Shown: one piece after another, positions 39,756-48,910 of the stretch
How the letters are laid out: each line of letters begins with the position of its first letter
How positions within the stretch are numbered: the first letter of the stretch is position 1
Source: JBBDWJ01 sp963824095
Lineage (GTDB): Bacteria; Acidobacteriota; Terriglobia; Bryobacterales; UBA6623
Direction of reading: 5' to 3'
Assembly (NCBI GenBank): GCA_963824095.1
Contig: CAWGNS010000008.1
Span: forward strand, 2,294,001 to 2,358,000
DNA: 64,000 bases
Notes under the pieces: model-generated
Told to the model about the DNA's origin: nothing
Databases searched by the model: none
The model's input: the letters and a program-made list of their open reading frames with translations, nothing else
Made by a program: the position numbers and the translations under genes

Positions 39756-40880
39756 TCAAAGAACCCGCAAGTCGCGCGGCGTTCGGGTCAGCACTTCGCA
39801 GCCGCTTGGGGTCACGACGACAACATCTTCGATCCGGACGCCCCCTACCCCTTCGATGTAGGCGCCTGGTTCGATCGTAATCACCATGCCGCTGGCCAGC
39901 CGCAGATCCTCCCGGGGACCGATGCGCGGCTGTTCGTGGATCTCCAGGCCCACTCCATGCCCCGTGGAGTGTGAAAAGGCCTTGTCCAGCTTGAACCTTT
40001 TCAGAACTTGCCGGGCCTTGCCATCTACGCTGCGAGCCTTCACGCCGGCTTTTACCGTTTCGATAGCCGCTAATTCTGCCTCGCGAACGGCCTGGAACAG
40101 AAAGCGCTGTTGGTTACTCAGCCGGCCCAGGCAGGCCATGCGTGTCATGTCGCTTACATAGTCATCGAGTATAGCACCCTGGTCGACGACGATCAGGGCG
40201 TTTCTTTCCAACGGAATGCGCTGCGGGTTGGCGTGCGGCAGGGCCGAGCGCGCTCCGCTGGCCACGATCGTGTCGAACGCCGGCTTGCTCGCCCCCAACA
40301 ACCGCATCTGGTACTCGATCTCGGCGGCGAAGCGCGTTTCGGTCCAGCCCGCCCGCAGCTTGCCGCAGGCCGCGTCGAACGCCCGCGAGTTTAACTCAAC
40401 CGCGCGCCGGATGCGCTCGATCTCCAGCGCGCTTTTCACCATGCGCTGCCGCTCCACAAGCCCATCGAGCGGCAGCAGACGCCGCCCTCGCAGCTTGCCG
40501 TGCAGGAACTCGTAGGTCTGGAACGGCATGCGGTTGCGCTCGAAACCGAGGCGCCGCAAGCGTCTGCGCCGCACTTGATCGACCACCAACTCCAGAATAT
40601 TGCTCGTTGAAACGAGTATCTCGATGCCCTGGGTTTGCTGAGCGGCCTGAATCTCGTAGCGGCCGTCGGTGAACAGCGTGGCGTTCTCAGGTGTAACGAG
40701 CAAGCAGCCGTTACTGCCGCTGAAACCGGTCAGATAGCGGATGTTCGGGAGACCCGTGACTAACAGCGCCGGCTGGTTTTCGCTCGCCAGCGTCCGGCGC
40801 AGTCGATCGAGCCGCAGGGGCTCCTCCGCTCCGGGCCCGCCAGTGGGCTTTTTCGCATCTTTGCCCGGGGCCAAGCTCAC
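39756..40880 (-). CDS. pepP: M24-family Xaa-Pro aminopeptidase
   Basis: This 374-aa protein has a creatinase-like N-terminal domain and a pita-bread catalytic domain. The five metal ligands are visible: Asp in IVVDQGAI, Asp in YVSDMTR, His in HSTGHGVGLEIH, Glu in ITIEPGAYIE and Glu in GVRIEDVVVV. It removes N-terminal residues preceding proline. It begins with GTG in a GTGA overlap with the PilN-AMIN gene stop, implying translational coupling, and sits directly before accB. The family is often found near efp-accB, but efp is absent here. Confidence 0.92.
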   Translation of the reverse strand: MSLAPGKDAKKPTGGPGAEEPLRLDRLRRTLASENQPALLVTGLPNIRYLTGFSGSNGCLLVTPENATLFTDGRYEIQAAQQTQGIEILVSTSNILELVVDQVRRRRLRRLGFERNRMPFQTYEFLHGKLRGRRLLPLDGLVERQRMVKSALEIERIRRAVELNSRAFDAACGKLRAGWTETRFAAEIEYQMRLLGASKPAFDTIVASGARSALPHANPQRIPLERNALIVVDQGAILDDYVSDMTRMACLGRLSNQQRFLFQAVREAELAAIETVKAGVKARSVDGKARQVLKRFKLDKAFSHSTGHGVGLEIHEQPRIGPREDLRLASGMVITIEPGAYIEGVGGVRIEDVVVVTPSGCEVLTRTPRDLRVL

Positions 40881-41827
40881 CTGCCGGTCACGTTGATCAG
40901 GAGGCCGTCGGGGCGCGGGACGATCTGCAACTCGGGAAACGACTCTACCTCCAGAACCAGCCGGACCAAGGGGGGATCGATCTGGTTTTGCGCGATGCGC
41001 ACCTGCTTAACGACCGAATTCGGTACGATCTGCTCGCGTTCCTCGCGGGGGATCTCCTGCCGGACCCCCGCCAAGTCGATGACCACGCGGTTTGGTTTCT
41101 CGACCTGGAACATCTTGTAGGCGGGCAAGCCGTTGGTGGCCGCCACGATTTGCAAGCTATCCCCCTGCCCAAGAATGCGAAGGTCTCGCAGGGTAATTAC
41201 TCCATCCGAGGCTGCACCCACGGTGGCCGATTCCAGGCCCGCGCCGCCGCCGGTCCCGCCCGCCGCAGACTTGTCGAGGGCGGAGGTCGTCGCGTGCTGC
41301 GATAGCAGCGTCGATCCGCGCTGGCCGGGCGCGGCAACCGGCGGCTTTGACAGGCTAGGAGATAGAGAGGCGGCGGCCGAAGCTGCCGCGGAGCCGGACG
41401 GTGGCGCCTCGGCAACGGACGCCCCGGTTGGCGCATCGGGCCGGGGGGCATCCGCAGCGGCGTCCGGCGTAGCGTCCGTCCGCGAATCCGCAACTGGCAA
41501 ACCCGCTGCTTGGGACGCATCGAGCGCGGCGGGCAGCACCGGCGGCTCCCCGGCAGGCAGCGAGACGTTCGCGGTTGTGTCTGCCGGCGCCGTGGCCGGG
41601 ATACTCGCTTCCGGTGTGGAGGAAGGCCCGGCGTCCTCGGCGGCGACGGCCGGACCCGGCACCGCTTGGCGGCCCAAAACGAACCACAAGATCGCCCCGC
41701 CGAGAACCAGAAACAGCCCAGCCAACGCGACTTCCCGCCCGGAAATGAACGAAGAGGCTCCATTCGACTCCGACACGAGACCCTGCAGGCCTTCCTTGCG
41801 GTTCCGAAGCAGGTTGACACGGATCAT
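40877..41827 (-). CDS. PilN-like/AMIN-domain membrane protein
   Basis: This is 316 aa. It opens MIRVNLLRNRKEG, which matches the N-terminal INLL peptide by which PilN binds PilM. One membrane helix follows (VALAGLFLVLGGAILWFVLG), then a long Ala/Pro/Ser-rich stretch (about residues 55-210). The C-terminal AMIN domain (MFQVEKPNRVVIDLAGVRQE then VESFPELQIVPRPDGLLINV) is normally found in the secretin PilQ or in amidases. The combination looks like a PilN-type anchor carrying a PilQ-type peptidoglycan-binding module. ATGA overlap with pilM and GTGA overlap with pepP indicate tight coupling. Confidence 0.72.
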   Translation of the reverse strand: MIRVNLLRNRKEGLQGLVSESNGASSFISGREVALAGLFLVLGGAILWFVLGRQAVPGPAVAAEDAGPSSTPEASIPATAPADTTANVSLPAGEPPVLPAALDASQAAGLPVADSRTDATPDAAADAPRPDAPTGASVAEAPPSGSAAASAAASLSPSLSKPPVAAPGQRGSTLLSQHATTSALDKSAAGGTGGGAGLESATVGAASDGVITLRDLRILGQGDSLQIVAATNGLPAYKMFQVEKPNRVVIDLAGVRQEIPREEREQIVPNSVVKQVRIAQNQIDPPLVRLVLEVESFPELQIVPRPDGLLINVTGR

Positions 41828-42867
41828 AGTTCTTCCAGGCCGCGCAAGGCCAGACCCACCGCCACGCTGAGGGTCGTGCCGTACTCCTCCGCGATCCGCC
41901 CGGGGGCGGTTTCCGGCGAGTACGAAATGCGCCAGAACGGTTTCAGCTCATCCACCGGTAGTCCCGTGCAGTCGTTCACGATTTCGCGCATCTGCTCCGA
42001 TTGCGCCGCTCCTCCCGAGAGGTAGACTCTGCTCGGCTTGTGCGGGGATGCCTGTTGTAACAACAAATCCCACCGACTGTCCAGTTCCCGCCCGGCCAGC
42101 GCCGGCACCGCCTCGGGGGCGCTGCCCGGATCGCGGCATAGTGTGGCATCGCGGGACCACAACAGCGTCGCGCCACGCAGCAGTGCAACCGTCATGCGGC
42201 GGGGCCCCACATGCACCAGCACCGCCACATCTTCGCTTGCGGGCTGGTAGTTGAACGTATAGGTATTCGCCACCGCACAGGCTTGCGCGTCCACGATCGC
42301 GGGAACCTTCCCCGCCAGCGTCATCGCCTCGCGAACCCATTCCACCTGCTCGGTAGCCGAGCTGACCCACAGCACTCCCGCCGAAGAGCCGTCGCCCGGC
42401 AACCGCTCGTAGTCGAAGGCGGCCCCGTCGCAGGGATAGGGGATGACCTTCATCATCGCATCGTGGACGAAGGTTTCGAGGTCCTCCTCAAACTCCCTCG
42501 GCAGAGCCTCGAATTGGGTGTAGACCTTTTCGCCCGAAACCGCCGCGGCCACATGCCGCGCACCGAGGTGGTTTTCCTTGCAGAGTTTGCGCAGGCTCTC
42601 GGCGACCTTGATGGAATCGGTCAGCTCACCGGCGGTCACCGCTCCCGGTGGGGTCGGACCCAAGACCGCCCGTTTCAACAGGACGCTGCCGTGCCGCTCG
42701 GAGAGCAAGACGGCCTTGATGAGGCTCGAACCCACGTCCACGCCCAACAACTCTCGGCGCGGTAACCAGGTTCTCTTGCGCGGGGCCGCCAGCGGCGTGC
42801 TGCCTCGACTTGCGGGAGGGACCCCAGCGTCTCCGGTCAGGTTCCGTAACGCGGACATGGCTCCCAC
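41824..42867 (-). CDS. pilM: Type IV pilus assembly ATPase-like protein PilM
   Basis: This 347-aa actin-like (ASKHA fold) protein has LLGVDVGSSLIKAVLLSERH (phosphate 1 motif), FEALPREFEEDLETFVHDAM and VPAIVDAQACAVANTYTF, then VLVHVGPRRMTVALL (phosphate 2), and YLSGGAAQSEQMREIV (adenosine motif). PilM is cytoplasmic and recruits PilN at the inner membrane; the next gene begins with a PilN-like PilM-binding peptide. The N-terminal 35 residues before the conserved core look like an extension; ATG starts exist at 42867 and 42858. Confidence 0.87.
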   Translation of the reverse strand: MGAMSALRNLTGDAGVPPASRGSTPLAAPRKRTWLPRRELLGVDVGSSLIKAVLLSERHGSVLLKRAVLGPTPPGAVTAGELTDSIKVAESLRKLCKENHLGARHVAAAVSGEKVYTQFEALPREFEEDLETFVHDAMMKVIPYPCDGAAFDYERLPGDGSSAGVLWVSSATEQVEWVREAMTLAGKVPAIVDAQACAVANTYTFNYQPASEDVAVLVHVGPRRMTVALLRGATLLWSRDATLCRDPGSAPEAVPALAGRELDSRWDLLLQQASPHKPSRVYLSGGAAQSEQMREIVNDCTGLPVDELKPFWRISYSPETAPGRIAEEYGTTLSVAVGLALRGLEEL

Positions 42868-42915
42868 CTACACTTGTACCCTAACCTGCCTGGTCATAGC
42901 GATCCGGAGATCGCC

Positions 42916-43521
42916 TTACTTGAAATTCTTGGCGAGGTCTTCGGCCAGCAACTGCGCACGGTCGGCCAGGCTTTTGGCGATGGTGAGGTCCTGCCCACGG
43001 GCCTCCTCGGCTTGTCGGATGAACGCCCGGATCCGCCGGATCGTGATGTGCTGTTCCTCGTTGAGTTTGGCGCTGTTCACCAGCACCACCTCCAGACGTT
43101 CCTGCGCTTTCTTGATGGCCTGGTCGATCGCCTGGTTGAATCGCTGACGCTGATCGGGAGTCAGCATTTGCCCCAATTGGGGCACCGACGCGGGCGGCGC
43201 TTCGGCTGGGGTCGACGTTCCGCTGGCCGCCGGAGGCACAGTCGCCACAGGACGCCGCGGCGAAGGTTCGGGCTGGGGGCTGGTTTCCGGCGCAGGAGGG
43301 GTCACCAGCGGGCCAGGCGTCTCGGGAACTGCTTCGGGAGGCACCGGCTGTGGACTGGGTAGCTCGGTAACGGTTTGGGGCTCGGAAACGGGTCCTGCCG
43401 GCGGTTGCGGCCTGGGGGCGCGGGATACCCGCGGCGCGGGCGGAGGTACGGTCGTATCCGCGTGCTTTTTGGTACATGAGCCGAAAAGCACCATGGACAG
43501 CAGCACGCACACGAGCGCCAC
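42916..43521 (-). CDS. Proline-rich lipoprotein with C-terminal coiled-coil helices
   Basis: A GTG at 43521 (VALVCVLLSMVLFGSC) would start a lipoprotein with lipobox LFGSC. A Pro/Glu/Thr-rich linker of about 100 residues follows, then an amphipathic helical region (FNQAIDQAIKKAQERLEVVL to LADRAQLLAEDLAKNF). The start is uncertain: the frame is open to 43809, but that would overlap the upstream kinase gene. The linker suggests it spans part of the periplasm. It lies between the two-component genes and pilM. No family recognised. Confidence 0.6.
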   Translation of the reverse strand: MALVCVLLSMVLFGSCTKKHADTTVPPPAPRVSRAPRPQPPAGPVSEPQTVTELPSPQPVPPEAVPETPGPLVTPPAPETSPQPEPSPRRPVATVPPAASGTSTPAEAPPASVPQLGQMLTPDQRQRFNQAIDQAIKKAQERLEVVLVNSAKLNEEQHITIRRIRAFIRQAEEARGQDLTIAKSLADRAQLLAEDLAKNFK

Positions 43522-43687
43522 GTAGCGGTAGGATCCGGGTCTAGAGGCGGACGGTCCCCGGGAATCGCCGCCCCAGAGTATGGAAAGATACGCTCCGAAA
43601 GCCCACGCACGCAACCGCCCCACGGCCGCAGCCGTGCAAGCATTCGCGTAAACAACTCCGGAATAAGAAGTTACCGCCCGCACACAC

Positions 43688-45604
43688 TTAGGCATCCGGA
43701 GCCACCGACGCTGCCGGCAAGGCTTGACGCTGGGACTCCCGCGCCGCCGGAAACCGCAGCCGGAACTCCGTACCTTTGCCCGGTTCACTCGCGAAATCAA
43801 TTGTACCACCGTGCAGTTGAACCACCCGGAAGGTCATTGCCAATCCGATACCCGACCCTTTTCCCTTGGTCGTGAAGTAGAGCTTGTAGATCTTGTCGCG
43901 CAAATCCGGCGGGATTCCGCTGCCTTCGTCCTTGACCGTGATACCCCAGCCTCCGCGGTTCTGGCGGACGCTGAGCTCCATCAAGCCACCATCCTTCATC
44001 GCCTCCACGCCGTTGGTCACGACGTTGAGCAGAGCCTGCTTGAGCAGGTCGAGATCGCCTTGGATGACCGCTTCCGTCGGCGGAATTTCCTCCTGGATCT
44101 GCACGCCCTGGGCCTGCGCCGTGGGCCGCACCAGGGCAGAGACGTCCTTCACCAACGCCACCAGATCGACACTGCTCAGCTGCAGCTCGACGGGCCGCTG
44201 AAAGTCCAGGAAAGTCTTTACCACGCGGTCCAGGCGCGAAATCTCGCGCGTGATGACCTCAATCTCTTCGCCGCCGGCAACGACGCCGTCGAGCTTCGAC
44301 TTCAGAATCTCCAGGTGCAGCGCGATCGAGTTCAGCGGATTCTTGATCTCGTGAGCGGCGCCGCTGGTGAGTTCGCTGATGGCCGCCAGACGCGTCGAAA
44401 TGTCGAGCTGCGACTCGATCTGACGCCGGGGATCGGCGTCGCGCAGCCGCAACAGGGTCCCCAGCCGTTCGTGGCGCGGGAAGTCCTCGATCAGCTCGAC
44501 AGTCACCAGCAACCGCACGGCCGCCATCCCCTCGCGCTCGAGTTCGATCGGCTGGTCTTTAACCTCCCGGCGTAGGTGCACCGCGCTCTGCACCACGGCT
44601 CCCAGCACGGTCTCGCCGGGAAAGATCTCCTCAAGCGTCTTGCCCATCATGACCCAGCGCCCGCTGCCCAGCAGACGTTCGGCGCCGCTGCCGGCCATCA
44701 TCAGGCGATTGTCGCGCCCGAACAGCAGCACGGCGTCTTCCATGCGGTCGAGAAGCTGATCGATATTCGCCCGCAACTCGAGTGCCGAAGCCTGCGCGCC
44801 GCGAAACTGCTTGCCCAGCAGATCGAGCTTCGACTCCACCGCGGCGACCTCTTTGGCCTGGCGCCGGGGCAGTGCCGCCGCTTCCTCGCCGCGGGCGATG
44901 CGGTCGATGATGTCGCCGATCCGAGCCAGCGGCCGGAAGGCCACGTTCGAGGCGACGACCGCCAGAAGAATGGAAAGCAATAGCGAGACGGCCAGCACCG
45001 CGCCCAGCCGCTCGAGCTGCGGCTGCACCTGGTCGCGCAGCAGCACCGAGTTCATGATCACGTGCAGGGTGAAGGCGGGCTCCTGCTGCCCTTCGAACGC
45101 GATCGGCCGGGCCACCTCGTATTCCTGGCTCTGGAAGAGCACCTCGTTGAGCTTCACCCACAGGCTCTTGCTAGCGAAATTACTGAGGCTTGCCAGCTGC
45201 TGTATCTTTTGACCCTGACGGTCCAATTGCGAGCTCGCCAGGATGCGGTTGTTCTCTCCGGTGACCACGATCTCGACGATCGCCTGCGAGGTGGCCATCA
45301 CCTGCTCGAGCATGGTCGAAAGCGTGGCGTCGTGCTCGATGATTTCGGTGGCCAGGCCGACCAGGTCTTGCAGATTCATTTCCGCGGCCGGTGGGGTGGG
45401 CTGCTGTTGCAGGCGGATCTCGGTCTGGTCTTTGATCTGCTTGGTGAGATTGCCCTGGACGCGATCAAGCACCGTGTCGGCCCGCTCGACGGTGTCGTCA
45501 AAACGGGCCTCGATGACGCTGTGAATGTGCAACACCGACAGCGCCGTGACGACGATCACGACCAGCGCCACAATCGAAATGCGAAGCCGGGTCTTCAAAG
45601 ACAT
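43688..45604 (-). CDS. Sensor histidine kinase (NtrY/PilS-like)
   Basis: This is about 638 aa. The order is a first membrane helix (SIVALVVIVVTALSVL), a periplasmic sensor region of about 160 residues, a second helix (LAVSLLLSILLAVVAS), HAMP, a PAS-like domain (VLLFGRDNRLMMAGSGAERL), HisKA with the phospho-acceptor His in SGAAHEIKNPLNSIALHLEI, and HATPase_c (GIPPDLRDKIYKLYFTTKGK). I chose the ATG at 45604 just before the first helix; a GTG at 45676 would place the start 9 nt from the upstream regulator. It is the probable partner of the NtrC-family regulator. Confidence 0.9.
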   Translation of the reverse strand: MSLKTRLRISIVALVVIVVTALSVLHIHSVIEARFDDTVERADTVLDRVQGNLTKQIKDQTEIRLQQQPTPPAAEMNLQDLVGLATEIIEHDATLSTMLEQVMATSQAIVEIVVTGENNRILASSQLDRQGQKIQQLASLSNFASKSLWVKLNEVLFQSQEYEVARPIAFEGQQEPAFTLHVIMNSVLLRDQVQPQLERLGAVLAVSLLLSILLAVVASNVAFRPLARIGDIIDRIARGEEAAALPRRQAKEVAAVESKLDLLGKQFRGAQASALELRANIDQLLDRMEDAVLLFGRDNRLMMAGSGAERLLGSGRWVMMGKTLEEIFPGETVLGAVVQSAVHLRREVKDQPIELEREGMAAVRLLVTVELIEDFPRHERLGTLLRLRDADPRRQIESQLDISTRLAAISELTSGAAHEIKNPLNSIALHLEILKSKLDGVVAGGEEIEVITREISRLDRVVKTFLDFQRPVELQLSSVDLVALVKDVSALVRPTAQAQGVQIQEEIPPTEAVIQGDLDLLKQALLNVVTNGVEAMKDGGLMELSVRQNRGGWGITVKDEGSGIPPDLRDKIYKLYFTTKGKGSGIGLAMTFRVVQLHGGTIDFASEPGKGTEFRLRFPAARESQRQALPAASVAPDA

Positions 45605-45685
45605 GGCAAGCCGCCGGGCGAGCCAAACCCGCCTGCGCCGGGCTGACCACCGTGAAACCTTCAGCCGCACGATCACACCGCCGTC

Positions 45686-47083
45686 TCAGCCCGTACCGTA
45701 CTCTTTCAGTTTATTGTGCAATGTCTTCAGGCTGATTTCCAGAATCTGAGCCGCCCGCGTCTTGTTGTTGCCGGTGTGCTCCAGGGTCTGCAGAATCAGC
45801 TTCTTCTCGGCCTCGCGAACGGTAGTGCCCACGGGGAGTTGCACGACGTCGGGATCGTGGGTCAGCGACGCCTGAGGCTTGTACCCGTCGCCGAACTCGC
45901 CGATCAGGTGGCTGGGTAGAATCGTACCTTCGCCGGCCAGAATCACTGCCCGTTCCACCACGTTGCGCAGTTCGCGCACGTTTCCGGGCCAGTGATGCCG
46001 CCGGAACCTCTCGATCACCTCGGGATGAAAATCGGTAGCGCGGCAATCGTGCTTGCGGTTGAGATCCTCGCGCAGGGCGTCGGCAATCGGCAGAATATCC
46101 TCGCGATGGTTCCGCAGCGCCGGCAAGTGGATGTGAAATACATTCAGCCGGTAGTAGAGATCCTCACGCAATTCGCCTTTGCTAACCGACTCCTCGACGA
46201 TCTTGTTGGTGGCGGCGATCACCCGCACATCCACGTCCAGCTCGCCCTTGCCGCCCAGCCGACGCACGCGGGAGTCCTCCAGCACGCGCAGCAGCTTGGC
46301 TTGCGTTCCCACCGGCATGTCGCCGATCTCGTCGAGCAGCAGCGTACCGGAATCGGCCAGCTCGAAGCAGCCCGAACGCCGCTGGATAGCCCCGGTGAAG
46401 GCTCCCTTCTCGTGGCCGAACAGCTCGCTTTCCATCAACGATTCGGGCATCGCCGCGCAATTGATCGCCACGAACGGGCCGTTCTTGCGGGGGCTCAGGT
46501 TATGGATCGCACGCGCCACCAGCTCTTTGCCCGTGCCGCTCTCGCCGGTGACCAGCACCGCCGCCTTGCTGGGCGCTACCTGCCGGATGATCGAAAACAC
46601 CTGCTGCATCGCCGCCGAGTGCCCCACCAGCCCTTCGAGAAGCCCCTGGTAGCTCAACTGCCGCCGCAGCCGGTCGACCTCTTCGGACTGCTTGCCCTGC
46701 TGCGCGGCGCGCTCCAGCAGCACGCGTAACTCGTTCGGCCGGATAGGCTTTTCCAGGAACCAGAAGGCCCCCAGCTCGTGGATCGTCTTCAAGGCGTTCT
46801 CGATGCCGCCGAACGCCGTCACCACGATTGCTGTCGGCACCGCGCCCTGGCCCACCAACTGCTTGAGCAGTTGATAGCCGTCCATGCGCGGCATGTTGAG
46901 GTCGGTCACCAGGACGTGCGCCGGAAAAGACACCAGCTTTTCCATCGCATCCTGGCCGTCGGCGGCCGTTTGGACGCTGAAGCCCCACGAAGACACCAAA
47001 CTGGCCAGCGCCCGCCGCTGATCGTCTTCGTCGTCGACGATCAACACACGGGCTGGCGTGGACTGCTGTTCCGGCTCGCTCAT
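45686..47083 (-). CDS. NtrC-family sigma-54 response regulator
   Basis: This is 465 aa. It has a receiver domain (VLIVDDEDDQRRAL; phospho-Asp in VLVTDLNMPRMDGY) and an AAA+ domain with Walker A GESGTGKELVARAI, the sigma-54-contacting GAFTGA loop and Walker B LLLDEIGDMP. A Fis-type helix-turn-helix (ILQTLEHTGNNKTRAAQILE) follows. It activates sigma-54 promoters when phosphorylated. Its stop lies just before the kinase gene, giving a two-component operon. Proximity to pilM recalls PilR/PilS, but target promoters were not identified. Confidence 0.94.
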   Translation of the reverse strand: MSEPEQQSTPARVLIVDDEDDQRRALASLVSSWGFSVQTAADGQDAMEKLVSFPAHVLVTDLNMPRMDGYQLLKQLVGQGAVPTAIVVTAFGGIENALKTIHELGAFWFLEKPIRPNELRVLLERAAQQGKQSEEVDRLRRQLSYQGLLEGLVGHSAAMQQVFSIIRQVAPSKAAVLVTGESGTGKELVARAIHNLSPRKNGPFVAINCAAMPESLMESELFGHEKGAFTGAIQRRSGCFELADSGTLLLDEIGDMPVGTQAKLLRVLEDSRVRRLGGKGELDVDVRVIAATNKIVEESVSKGELREDLYYRLNVFHIHLPALRNHREDILPIADALREDLNRKHDCRATDFHPEVIERFRRHHWPGNVRELRNVVERAVILAGEGTILPSHLIGEFGDGYKPQASLTHDPDVVQLPVGTTVREAEKKLILQTLEHTGNNKTRAAQILEISLKTLHNKLKEYGTG

Positions 47084-47437
47084 CGCCCATCTATTCTACG
47101 ACTTCCCGTTGGCAGACAGACAATCCGGGTGGCCGCTATCGGCTCTGGCCTCTGGCGGTATCAAAAGACCCCAACCCGCGACACCGCGCTTCGGTTCCCC
47201 AACTGGTCGGAGCTTTTGGGCAGCCTCGGGGGCACATTCGCCGACCGGGGACATTGCCAGCCCCCGGGAGGGAACTGGCTAGCCCTCCGGAACGGCTCGG
47301 GCTGCTTTGTTGGATAGCCGCCCACGAACCTGCCCGAGCGTGATTCGCCTGGCCAATAGCAGACCCCCAGGCGCCGCAAAATTCCGCTCGGTGGCTACGG
47401 CCGCCGCAGTGCAAGCCCTCGTACAATAGGGGTTCGT
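47084..47437. other. Divergent intergenic region between the regulator and pepA
   Basis: This is 354 bp with no supported gene. It contains GACAGACAATCCGG at 47115-47128, which is one half of the palindrome found at 56.4 kb. A TACAAT at 47424-47429, shortly before the pepA ATG, is a possible -10 box. Confidence 0.45.
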
Positions 47438-48910
47438 ATGAGACCCATTTTGCTGTCCGAAACACCCGAAGCCGTGGGAGCCGACGCCCTGGCCATCATT
47501 CTGTTCGAGGCCGCCGGCGAGGCCAACCCCGGCGGTGCGTTCGACGCTCACACGCAAGGCCTGATCGCGGAGTTGTACGACTCCAAAGAGTTCACGGGAA
47601 AGGCTTTACGAACCGCGCTCATCCACCGCCCCAGCGGCTTCCGGGCCCGCCGCCTGCTGTTGATCGGCGGCGGCCGGCGCGAGGAGTTCACCGCGGCGCG
47701 GCTCCGCCAGGCCGCCGGCGTGGCCGTTCGCGAAGTGCGCGCCAAAGGGATCAAGCGCCTGGCGGTGCTGCCTGCCGGCGACCTCGAGCCTGGCGACCAG
47801 GTGCAGGCCATCGCCGAAGGAGCGATCCTGGCCACCTACGAGCCCGACGCCTACAAAACCGAGGACAAAGGGCCGGCCGTGCTCGAAGAGCTGCTGATTC
47901 TCGCCGATTCCAGGCACTGGGATCGCCTGGAGCAGGGCCGCGCCATCGCCGAGGCGCAGAACTTCGCGCGCGAGCTGATCAACGAGCCGGGAAACCGCCT
48001 GCCGCCGCGGGCCCTGGGTTCCAAGGCCCTCGAGATGGGCGCCGGCGTCGGACTCCAAGTCGACCTGCTGCATCGCGACCGCCTGGAGGAGCTGAAAATG
48101 GGCGCCCTGCTCGGCGTTGCGCAGGGCAGCTCCGAGCCGCCCGTGCTGATCGTCGTTCGCTACCGGCCCGAAGGGGGCGGCGCGGCCGGCGCGCACCTGG
48201 GCCTGGTAGGAAAGGCCGTGACTTTCGACACTGGCGGCATCTCGATCAAGCCGGCGCAAGACATGGACAAGATGAAATACGACATGGCTGGCGGCGCGGC
48301 CATGCTGGGAGCCATGCGGGCGCTGGCGTCACTCAAACCTTCGGTGCCGGTTACCGCCGTGATTCCTTCGGTCGAGAACATGCCCGGCCAGCACGCCCAA
48401 CGGCCCGGCGACGTCGTGACCACGATGTGCGGCAAGACGGTCGAAGTGCTCAACACCGACGCCGAGGGCCGCCTGATCCTGGCCGACGCTCTCACCTACG
48501 CTAAACAGCAAGGCTGCACCCACTTGGTCGATGCCGCCACGCTCACCGGAGCGATCGCCGTCGCCCTGGGCCATGAGCGGGCCGGACTGTTCAGCAACGA
48601 CGATGCCTGGCGCGACCAGGTGCTCGCCTCGGCGGACGCCAGCGGCGAAAAGCTGTGGCCGATGCCGCTCGATGAGGAATACAAAGACCAGCTCAAGAGC
48701 CTCATCGCCGATCTGCCGAATATCGGCACGCGCTGGGGCGGAGCGGTGACCGCCGCGATGTTTCTCAAGCAGTTCGCCGACCCGACCCCCTGGGCGCACC
48801 TCGACATCGCCGGGACGGCCTGGATCGAAGAAGCCAAGCCTTACCTGCCCAAAGGCCCCAGTGGCATCGGCGTGAGAACGTTCGTGGATCTGGCGATGAA
48901 GATGGACTGA
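47438..48910 (+). CDS. pepA: Leucyl aminopeptidase (M17)
   Basis: This is a 490-aa protein. The C-terminal catalytic domain has GKAVTFDTGGISIKPAQDMD and MKYDMAGGAAMLGAM (metal ligands Asp/Lys), and the signature NTDAEGRLILADAL. WGGAVTAAMFLKQF and WAHLDIAGTAW complete the fold. The N-terminal macro-like domain (about residues 1-160) is more variable. It is a cytoplasmic di-zinc hexameric aminopeptidase of protein turnover. Stand-alone gene. Confidence 0.95.
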   Translation: MRPILLSETPEAVGADALAIILFEAAGEANPGGAFDAHTQGLIAELYDSKEFTGKALRTALIHRPSGFRARRLLLIGGGRREEFTAARLRQAAGVAVREVRAKGIKRLAVLPAGDLEPGDQVQAIAEGAILATYEPDAYKTEDKGPAVLEELLILADSRHWDRLEQGRAIAEAQNFARELINEPGNRLPPRALGSKALEMGAGVGLQVDLLHRDRLEELKMGALLGVAQGSSEPPVLIVVRYRPEGGGAAGAHLGLVGKAVTFDTGGISIKPAQDMDKMKYDMAGGAAMLGAMRALASLKPSVPVTAVIPSVENMPGQHAQRPGDVVTTMCGKTVEVLNTDAEGRLILADALTYAKQQGCTHLVDAATLTGAIAVALGHERAGLFSNDDAWRDQVLASADASGEKLWPMPLDEEYKDQLKSLIADLPNIGTRWGGAVTAAMFLKQFADPTPWAHLDIAGTAWIEEAKPYLPKGPSGIGVRTFVDLAMKMD

